Of a stretch of DNA of 18,008 bases, positions 1 through 5,858 are shown piece after piece (within the stretch, counting starts at the first letter, position 1; every line of letters starts with the position of its first letter). The position numbers and the translations under genes are program-made. Origin of the DNA: Clostridiales bacterium UBA4644. Lineage in GTDB: Bacteria; Bacillota; Clostridia; Oscillospirales; Butyricicoccaceae. Location of the stretch: contig DHMK01000004.1 in the NCBI GenBank assembly GCA_002405755.1, forward strand, positions 1-18,008, read 5' to 3'. A model generated the notes under the pieces. The model made no database searches and was not told where the DNA came from. It saw nothing but the letters and a program-made list of their open reading frames with translations.

Positions 1-22
1 GCAGACTTTTTCGACAAACTGA

Positions 23-52
23 GCGGAGCCGCAAACGCGGCTCCGCCTTTTT
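23..52 (+). terminator. Intrinsic terminator of an upstream rightward gene
   Basis: A perfect 10-bp stem (GCGGAGCCGC / GCGGCTCCGC, 23-32 with 37-46) closes an AAAC loop and is followed by five Ts at 48-52. The T-run lies on the plus-strand side only, so it ends transcription entering from the left edge. The upstream gene is not visible. One frame has a TGA at 20-22 directly before the stem, which could be its stop codon. Confidence 0.85.
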
Positions 53-77
53 CTATGGAATGATCCTTTGTCTGACT

Positions 78-2612
78 TCAGCGTCTGATATTTTGCGCTG
101 CGGCGGGGCAGATGGGCTGACCGTTTTCGTTCAGGAAGAAGACGCGGACGGCGGCGCCGGTCTGCAGAGCGGGGAGGTCCAGCGTCAGCGAACCGCCAGC
201 TTCAACGGCGCTTGCGGCGCAGCCCAGCTGCTTGCCGCTTTCGTCATAGACCGCCGCCACGACCTGACGGACCTCGGTGCTCGTACAGACTTGGACACCG
301 CAGAGGCGGAATTCAGCGTCCCAGTATGTATGGGCAATGCCGCAGGCCTGCCGCTGGGCAAAGGCAAAATCGCTGAAGCTGGTGACGGTGAAGCGGACGC
401 AGTCCCGCTCCAGCGCTTCATCGTAAAAGACCTGATAGGGGAAGATCTCCTGCCAGGTGTCGCCGACCTTATGCAGCAGCACCAGAAAGCCGGGGTTGAT
501 ATTGTCCGGCAGGGGCAGGGTGATCAGCACGGGGACGGCCAGCTGCGAGTGCTGCTCTTGCGCGTCCACGCCCTCCAGCGTCATGGAGAAGGGGAGGGTG
601 TTGTGGTACTGGGCGGGATTGATGGGGTACTCGCTGACCGTTTCGGCCTTGTCGATCTTCAGCGTGACGGTGCTTCCGGCGGCTCCGTTCAGGCTTGCGC
701 CCACAACGGAGACGCTGTCCTGCGTGATCTCCGCAGGCGCGTTGCTTGTCACTACGACAGTCGCAGATCCGCCCACCAGGGCCTCCAGCTTCTGCAGCTT
801 TTCGGCCACTTCCGTGGAGCCGCCTTCGCCGGTGCAGAGGGTGCGCTCCAGCGCGTCCGCCTTTTTCGCAACGGCAGCCTTCAGCGCTTCGGCCTGCGTT
901 TCATCCAGCGTTGTGCTTCCTTCCGCCGGCTGGTAGCTCGTCAGCAGCTGATCCAGCGCGTCTGCCACCGTGGAGGGCGCGGTCAGCGGGATGCCAACCT
1001 CATTAAACTCCGACCACTGGCTGTGGCGGAAGCGGGTGATGTCGCCGCTCACGGCCCGGAGCCGGAACTGGCAGGTCCCGCTGCCAAGCATATCCTTTAC
1101 CCAATCCCGCAGCGCGTGCTTCAGCCCGTTGGAGGACAGCTCATCCATCGTAAGCGTGTATTGAGTGCGGGTCTCGGCCCCTGTTTCCGGAGCCACGCAG
1201 CAGAACTGGATCTGATAGCCGTAAAGATCGGCGGCGTTGTTGCTCTCGTCGCTCCAGCAGGCGGTCTGTCCCTCCCAATGGAGGTCGGCGGGCACGGCCA
1301 GCTCCGCTGTGGGGCGCTCATAGTGCCAGCTCGGGGAGGTCACCACCGGGCTGTCCGCATACAGCTCCTCATCGCCCACGGCCTGCACGGTGAAGTAATA
1401 GTCTCCGCTCTCCCGGTCGAGATAGTCGCGCCAGTCGCGCCAGAAGAGATCGTCGACGCGCCAGCTGTCCGCATCATAACGGCCGCCGTAGATGGTTTCG
1501 CGAAGCTCCAGCGGGTCCGGGTCGCCCACCTGATAGAGGGTCCAGCGCAGACAGTCCTGAAAGAGCGCGCCGGCCTTGCAGCGGATATCGCCGGGGTAGT
1601 CGCCGGCCCAGGCAAGATCGGTGGGCGCGTCCAGCGGGGTCAAGCCTTCCAGCTTTTTGGTGTTGAGGATCTCAAGCGCATACCCGTCATAGTCTCCCTG
1701 CGGCCAGACCGTCAGGCGGCAGCCGGGGATAGACTGGATGGTGAGCTTGATATCAAAGCGGTCGCTGTCATCCTCCCGGGCCACTTGCGCCACCGTGATA
1801 TAGCGCTCCACGGAATTCAGATAACCCTCCTTGCTTGCGCCGGCCCAGCCGGTGATGCTGGCAAGCTCCTCCGCGGAAAAGCCCTCTGCCATCAGGAACC
1901 AGACCACATGCTCTGCGGCATCTTCGTCAAAGTCATAGAAGGGGAGATAGGTCTCGGCTGCCCTGCGCCGCTCCGAGAAGAAGCCCTCGGAGGGCAGGAC
2001 GATATCCACCGGCAGGGTGTAGACGGTACCGTCCTCCGTGGTACACTGCAGCGTGCCGCTGCCGGGGAGGACGGAATCCAGCTGCCAGATGCCATCGGAG
2101 AGACGGGTGGCCGTCATCGCGCCGGCATTGGCGCCCTCCGCCGGAAGGAAGGTCACGGAGGCGAGCTCCAGCAGGGTGGAGTCATCGCCGCTGCTTTGAA
2201 AAAAGCCCAGCCGGTTGGTGAAGCCCGCGTCGGTCTCCACGGAGCGGAAAAGCTGCTCGGAAAAGCTCCCGTCCCACCGATAAAGCCGGAAGCCGAAGCG
2301 GGGCGTGGGATCCGAAAAAGAGAAGCTGGTATGCCGAGTGGAGCCGTCCACATCCGCAGCCGGTTCAAAGGAGAGGTCGGCGGCGTCGGTGAGCCGCGCC
2401 GTTGTTTCGCCTTGAGAAAGATAAAAATATCCGCTGATCTCCGTCTGGGGCGCGAAGGAGAGCGATGGCTCCGGATCGGCTTCGTCGCCGTCCCAGCAGA
2501 AATAGAGCTGCCGGTCTTCGCCCGCCGTGCCGTCTGCCGCCAGGGCGGACGCAGGCAGCAGCGACAGGCACAGGGCCAGCGCCAGCAGCAGGCTCAGAGT
2601 TTTTTTCATCAT
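78..2612 (-). CDS. Large secreted protein with fibronectin-III-like segments, function unknown
   Basis: This gene encodes about 844 residues. The N-terminus is a clear Sec signal peptide: MMKK, a long leucine/alanine core, and an ALA-A cleavage site near residue 25. The mature protein is acidic and rich in W, Y, D and E, with predicted beta structure. Two segments look like fibronectin type III domains, at about residues 327-430 (opening LDAPTDLAW) and 439-541 (opening LAVPADLHW, ending before SQWSE). No LPXTG sorting signal, S-layer repeats, membrane anchor or catalytic motif is visible, so it is probably released or held non-covalently. The start at 2612 (or the next codon, 2609) is chosen because GGGAGGG lies 7 bases upstream; an upstream in-frame ATG at 2666 would put extra residues before the signal peptide and has no such site. 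It is transcribed divergently from the c-di-GMP operon. I do not recognise a named family. It could be an adhesin or matrix protein, but that is a guess. Confidence 0.85.
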   Translation of the reverse strand: MMKKTLSLLLALALCLSLLPASALAADGTAGEDRQLYFCWDGDEADPEPSLSFAPQTEISGYFYLSQGETTARLTDAADLSFEPAADVDGSTRHTSFSFSDPTPRFGFRLYRWDGSFSEQLFRSVETDAGFTNRLGFFQSSGDDSTLLELASVTFLPAEGANAGAMTATRLSDGIWQLDSVLPGSGTLQCTTEDGTVYTLPVDIVLPSEGFFSERRRAAETYLPFYDFDEDAAEHVVWFLMAEGFSAEELASITGWAGASKEGYLNSVERYITVAQVAREDDSDRFDIKLTIQSIPGCRLTVWPQGDYDGYALEILNTKKLEGLTPLDAPTDLAWAGDYPGDIRCKAGALFQDCLRWTLYQVGDPDPLELRETIYGGRYDADSWRVDDLFWRDWRDYLDRESGDYYFTVQAVGDEELYADSPVVTSPSWHYERPTAELAVPADLHWEGQTACWSDESNNAADLYGYQIQFCCVAPETGAETRTQYTLTMDELSSNGLKHALRDWVKDMLGSGTCQFRLRAVSGDITRFRHSQWSEFNEVGIPLTAPSTVADALDQLLTSYQPAEGSTTLDETQAEALKAAVAKKADALERTLCTGEGGSTEVAEKLQKLEALVGGSATVVVTSNAPAEITQDSVSVVGASLNGAAGSTVTLKIDKAETVSEYPINPAQYHNTLPFSMTLEGVDAQEQHSQLAVPVLITLPLPDNINPGFLVLLHKVGDTWQEIFPYQVFYDEALERDCVRFTVTSFSDFAFAQRQACGIAHTYWDAEFRLCGVQVCTSTEVRQVVAAVYDESGKQLGCAASAVEAGGSLTLDLPALQTGAAVRVFFLNENGQPICPAAAQNIRR

Positions 2613-2642
2613 ACAAGATCCCTCCCGTTGTTGTTTTGCCCG

Positions 2643-2673
2643 GCCCTCTGGGCCGCGCCTCCGCATGCGGAGG
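2643..2673. repeat. Two adjacent hairpin-forming palindromes in the leader of the secreted-protein gene
   Basis: GGCCC-TCT-GGGCC at 2643-2655 and a perfect 16-base palindrome CCTCCGCATGCGGAGG at 2658-2673 lie 30-60 bases upstream of the minus-strand gene starting at 2612. They could be mRNA 5'-leader hairpins or a dimeric operator. No T-run follows on either strand, so they are not typical terminators. The sequence does not show their function. Confidence 0.5.
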
Positions 2674-2757
2674 GCAAGGGGGCGCTTGTCAATCGCCGGC
2701 GACGGCCCCCGCCGGGGTGAAAAAGCTGTCGAAGGGGCAGGAATTTTGCGGAAACGC

Positions 2758-2786
2758 TTTACTTTTTGTCGAAAACGGTGTATATT
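2758..2786 (+). promoter_or_regulatory. Sigma-A-type promoter of the c-di-GMP operon
   Basis: TTTACT (2758-2763) and TATATT (2781-2786) are separated by exactly 17 bases. Transcription would begin near 2792-2794, immediately before the riboswitch aptamer, which fits well. No other plus-strand promoter is evident before the first gene. Confidence 0.7.
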
Positions 2787-2792
2787 TTTTGC

Positions 2793-2878
2793 AGAATGTC
2801 AAAGGGCAAACCCGTCGAAAGGCGGGGACGCAAAGCTAAGTGTCTACGCGGGGCATCCCGTAGGATCGACTGGCCGCA
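2793..2878 (+). promoter_or_regulatory. c-di-GMP-I (GEMM-I) riboswitch aptamer
   Basis: The conserved GEMM-I core is visible in order: AAAGGGCAAACC (2801-2812); a helix (2811-2816 with 2821-2826) capped by a GAAA tetraloop (2817-2820); GGGACGCAAAGC (2825-2836); a second helix (2844-2848 with 2859-2863); and the closing segment running through GACTGGCCGC (2868-2877). GAAA docking against the second arm and the GCAAAGC segment are hallmarks of the class. The J1/2 region carries Gs, as expected for c-di-GMP rather than the cGAMP-selective variant, though I could not assign the specificity base with certainty. The aptamer sits at the predicted transcript start, 60 bases before the first gene of an operon that itself encodes GGDEF and EAL proteins. 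Its 3' closing strand overlaps a terminator, which suggests transcriptional control. Confidence 0.9.
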
Positions 2879-2903
2879 CTCTGAAAAAGGGCGCGGCTTT
2901 TTT
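2873..2903 (+). terminator. Riboswitch expression platform: intrinsic terminator
   Basis: GCCGC (2873-2877) pairs with GCGGC (2893-2897). Inside, CTC (2879-2881) pairs with GGG (2889-2891) across one mismatch, leaving a seven-base loop, and TTTTTT follows at 2898-2903. The left arm is the same GGCCGC that closes the riboswitch aptamer. Aptamer folding and termination should therefore compete, predicting that bound c-di-GMP allows read-through (an ON switch). The sign is an inference. Confidence 0.75.
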
Positions 2904-2940
2904 ATTTACTTTTATTTGCGGAAAGAAAGGGGGGCGCGGC

Positions 2941-3636
2941 ATGAACCGGGTCTTTCGGGAGGAAAAGAAGTTTTTGCTTTCTCAGGCGGAGGCGCTGGCG
3001 CTGGGACACCGGCTGGAGCAGATCATGCTGCCGGATCCGCACAACGGCGCGCTGGGCTACCGGATCCGTTCGCTGTATTACGACAGCTTTGACGACCGGG
3101 ATTTTTGGGAAAAGGCCGCCGGGACAGAGCTGCGGCGCAAGCTGCGGCTGCGGTGCTACGATCCCGGGGCCGATTATGCCATGCTGGAGATGAAGCAGAA
3201 GCAGGGGCCGAACCAGCTGAAGCGCTCCCTGCGGGTGACGCGGGAGGACGCCATCCGGCTGGCCCGGGGCGACTATGGGCCGCTGCTGCGCTATGAGGAG
3301 CCCTTTGCCGCGGAATGCTACGGCATGCTGCACTGCCACTGCTACCGGCCCCGGACCATCGTGGAATACCGCCGCCGGGCCTTTATCGCAAAGGAAAACA
3401 AGATCCGCATCACCTTCGACAGCCGGATCGAGGCCACGGAGAGCAGCTTCGACCTGTTTTCCCCCCGGCTGGACATGAACCCGGTGATGGATCCTTACTG
3501 CGTTGTGCTGGAGGTCAAGTTCAACGGCTTTCTGCTGAGCTATCTCCGGCAGCTGATCAACAGCGTAGACAAAAGCGAGCTTTCCGTCAGTAAATATGCC
3601 CTGGCGCGGCGGCAGAGCTGCCTGACCAGACTATAG
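2941..3636 (+). CDS. VTC-type polyphosphate polymerase domain protein
   Basis: This 231-residue protein is a stand-alone VTC domain (triphosphate-tunnel fold). In yeast Vtc4 the domain builds polyphosphate from ATP in a tunnel lined with basic residues; activity of most bacterial homologues is unproven. The expected alternating charged strands are all present: EEKKF (7-11), RIRSLYYD (41-48), RRKLRLRCY (65-73), EMKQK (83-87), VEYRRRAF (141-148), RITFDSRIEA (156-165), LEVKFNG (190-196) and SVSKYALAR (215-223). It has no signal peptide or membrane segment, so it is cytoplasmic. The ATG at 2941 follows a G-rich Shine-Dalgarno (AAAGGGGGG). It is the first gene after the riboswitch. The next gene, a DUF4956 membrane protein, starts 13 bases later and may provide the membrane part that yeast VTC subunits carry in cis. 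An inorganic-triphosphatase role is possible but less likely. Confidence 0.88.
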   Translation: MNRVFREEKKFLLSQAEALALGHRLEQIMLPDPHNGALGYRIRSLYYDSFDDRDFWEKAAGTELRRKLRLRCYDPGADYAMLEMKQKQGPNQLKRSLRVTREDAIRLARGDYGPLLRYEEPFAAECYGMLHCHCYRPRTIVEYRRRAFIAKENKIRITFDSRIEATESSFDLFSPRLDMNPVMDPYCVVLEVKFNGFLLSYLRQLINSVDKSELSVSKYALARRQSCLTRL

Positions 3637-3649
3637 GAGGAACGACCCC

Positions 3650-4327
3650 ATGAAACAACAGATCCTGGAGCTTTTCACTTCCCCGCGGGACATGGCCTGG
3701 CAGGACATCCTGCTGAACATCAGCATTTCGGCGCTGCTGGGCTTTTTCATCTTCCTTTCCTACGCCATCTCCCACCGGGGCGCCATCTACAGCCGCAAGT
3801 TCAACGCCTCGCTGGTGATCCTGACGGTGCTCACCGGGACGGTCATGACCGTCATCGGCAACAACATCGCTCTTTCCCTGGGTATGGTGGGCGCTTTGTC
3901 CATCGTCCGCTTCCGCACGGCCATCAAGGATTCCCGGGATACGGTCTATATCTTCTGGGCCATCATCGTGGGCATCTGCTGCGGCGTGGGGGATTATCCC
4001 GTGGCCTGCATCGGCTCCGCCGTGACCTTCGCGGTGATCCTGCTGCTGGGCTGCATCAAGAGCGACAGCCGCATCCTGCTGATCATCCGCGCCGGCCGGG
4101 GCCGGCAGCAGGCCATCAAGGGCCAGGTCTACCAGCTGTTTCGGGCAAAGGCCATCCTCCGGGTGGAGAATACCACGGAGGAGAGCGTGGAGCTGATCTA
4201 TGAGCTGACGCAGAAGCTTTTGCGCCGGGCGGAGCGGCTCACGCCGGACATTCCGGACAGCCTGTATGCCCTGGGCGAGATCGAATATGTGAACCTGGTG
4301 ACCCAGAACGACGAGGTCTCCAACTGA
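3650..4327 (+). CDS. DUF4956 family integral membrane protein
   Basis: This 225-residue protein has about four or five membrane segments in its first 140 residues (roughly 20-41, 52-70, 73-86, 99-115, 117-136) and a soluble, charged C-terminal region of about 85 residues. The hallmark family stretch is at 77-104, including LGMVGALSIVRFRTAIKD; it mixes membrane and basic residues, so it could be a substrate or polymer path. The biochemical function of the family is unknown to me. From knowledge of bacterial genomes, DUF4956 proteins commonly sit beside VTC-domain and CotH-kinase genes, as here. The start has a perfect GGAGG that overlaps the stop codon of the preceding gene, so the two are probably translated together. 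A role as membrane partner or exporter for the VTC enzyme is inference. Confidence 0.85.
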   Translation: MKQQILELFTSPRDMAWQDILLNISISALLGFFIFLSYAISHRGAIYSRKFNASLVILTVLTGTVMTVIGNNIALSLGMVGALSIVRFRTAIKDSRDTVYIFWAIIVGICCGVGDYPVACIGSAVTFAVILLLGCIKSDSRILLIIRAGRGRQQAIKGQVYQLFRAKAILRVENTTEESVELIYELTQKLLRRAERLTPDIPDSLYALGEIEYVNLVTQNDEVSN

Positions 4328-4355
4328 AGACGAGGGAAAAAGGGGGCGAAGCGCC

Positions 4356-5831
4356 ATGAAATACAAGGGTCTGGCCGCAGCGGCCTGCGCCGGGCTGCTG
4401 CTGCTTTCGCTGGTCCGGCTGCCCACGGGCTTTTCCGGCGACGCCCCCCGCTATCATCAGCACCGGGAGCGTCCGGCGGCCCAGCCCTGCGCCGGGCATG
4501 AGACCGGGGAGACGCTCTGCTCCCATCTGCCGCTGGTGCTCATCGAGACCGGCGGCGAGGCCATCCCCGGCGTTCCCATCGAGGACGGCGACGGCGACCT
4601 GGACAATGACCGCTTTACCACCACCGCCGACGGCGAAACGATGCTGCGGGCGCGGCTGACCGTCGTGGACCGGGAGACGGGAAACAACCACCCCGGCGAC
4701 GCGCCCACGCTGGAAAGCGTCATCGACATCCGCGTCCGGGGCAATTCCTCCCGCTATTTTGACAAAAAGGGCTATCTGATCAAGACCCTGCGGGACGATG
4801 GGGAAAAGGCAAGGCAGGTGGCCATGCTGGGCATGGACGCCTTTGACGAATGGGCGCTGCACGGGCCATATCTGGACAAATCCCTGATCCGCAACTATAT
4901 GTGGTATAATCTGGCGGGGGAGATCATGGACTATGCGCCCAACGTGCGCTTCTGCGAGGTGCTGCTCAACGGGGAATATCAGGGGCTTTATGTGATGACG
5001 GAGACCATCGGCAGCAGCAAAAACGCCCGGCTCCGCCTGTCGGAGCCCTCCAAAAACACCACGGCGGTCAGCTATGCCCTGCGGCTGGACCGGGGCAGCA
5101 GCAACCCGGTGAAAAACATCGAGAGCTTTTCCCAATATGCCCTGCGCAACCTGCAGGATCTGGATATCGTCTATCCCGGGACGAAATGGCTGACGCCGGA
5201 GCGGACGGAATGGATCGCACAGGACTTTTCCGACTTTGAAAAGGCCCTCTATTCCTACGATTACGACACCCAGCCCTACGCCTGGTGGGAAAAGGCGGAC
5301 AGAAGCTCCTTTGCGGATTATTTTATCCTCAACGAGTTTACCTGCAACTACGACGCCGGCTGGCTCTCCACCTACATTTACCGGGACGTGCGGGGCAAAT
5401 ACCGGCTGTGCATCTGGGATTTCAACTCCGCCTGCGATAATTACACCTACCCCGTGACCGAGCCGCAGCACTTTGAGCTGCAGTACAACGTGTGGTATTA
5501 TATGATCTGCAAGGACGAGGATTTTACCGAGACCGTCATCCGCCGCTACCGGGAGCTGCGGCAGGGCATTCTCAGCGATCAGGCCCTGTGCGATTATATG
5601 GACGCGGTGGTGGAATGGCTGGGGCCGGCGGTGGAGCGCAATTTTTCCGTCTGGGGCTACACGCTGGACAAAAACATGATCTCCCCGGAGGAGCGCAACC
5701 CCCGCAGCCACGGGGAGGCCCTGGAGCAGATGAAGCGCTTCTGCAAAGAGCGGGGCCAATGGATGGACGAGAACATCGAGATCCTGCGGCAGTACAGCCA
5801 CAGCTCCAAAAACAAGAAATTCAACCACTGA
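4356..5831 (+). CDS. CotH-type secretory kinase
   Basis: This 491-residue protein has an N-terminal signal peptide or anchor (residues 4-22), placing the kinase domain outside the membrane. CotH proteins are atypical protein kinases; Bacillus subtilis CotH phosphorylates spore-coat proteins. Visible family motifs are VRGNSS (127-132), the nucleotide-binding lysine region GYLIK (139-143), W..H...LDKSLIRN (166-180), the catalytic-loop-like DYFILNEFTCNYD (321-333) and the metal-binding IWDFN (353-357), where many relatives read WDFD. Length is normal for the family. No spore genes are nearby, so it is unlikely to act as a spore-coat kinase. In this operon, extracytoplasmic targets such as the operon's own surface proteins or the glycan are more plausible, but that is inference. 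It starts 28 bases after the DUF4956 gene with a G-rich ribosome binding site. Confidence 0.87.
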   Translation: MKYKGLAAAACAGLLLLSLVRLPTGFSGDAPRYHQHRERPAAQPCAGHETGETLCSHLPLVLIETGGEAIPGVPIEDGDGDLDNDRFTTTADGETMLRARLTVVDRETGNNHPGDAPTLESVIDIRVRGNSSRYFDKKGYLIKTLRDDGEKARQVAMLGMDAFDEWALHGPYLDKSLIRNYMWYNLAGEIMDYAPNVRFCEVLLNGEYQGLYVMTETIGSSKNARLRLSEPSKNTTAVSYALRLDRGSSNPVKNIESFSQYALRNLQDLDIVYPGTKWLTPERTEWIAQDFSDFEKALYSYDYDTQPYAWWEKADRSSFADYFILNEFTCNYDAGWLSTYIYRDVRGKYRLCIWDFNSACDNYTYPVTEPQHFELQYNVWYYMICKDEDFTETVIRRYRELRQGILSDQALCDYMDAVVEWLGPAVERNFSVWGYTLDKNMISPEERNPRSHGEALEQMKRFCKERGQWMDENIEILRQYSHSSKNKKFNH

Positions 5832-5858
5832 AAAAAGCGCCAAGGGAGGGCGGACGCC

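Noticed and set aside
2664..2692. TTGACA at 2687-2692 (minus strand) as a promoter for the secreted-protein gene
   Set aside because: The -35 match is perfect, but no sequence like TATAAT lies 16-18 bases downstream; that spot is inside the GC-rich palindrome.
60..2720. Long plus-strand open frame (886 codons) opposite the secreted-protein gene
   Set aside because: The minus-strand frame has a ribosome binding site, a signal peptide and natural composition. The plus-strand product is compositionally odd and has no domain.
2793..2878. Other riboswitch classes or a T-box for the leader at 2793-2878
   Set aside because: The GGGCAAACC, GAAA loop and GGGACGCAAAGC core fit c-di-GMP-I closely, and the gene content agrees. 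No T-box, SAM or cobalamin core is present.
4356..5831. Reading the CotH gene as evidence of a spore-coat locus
   Set aside because: No other spore-coat or sporulation gene is nearby, and the operon has a c-di-GMP riboswitch and a glycan synthase instead.
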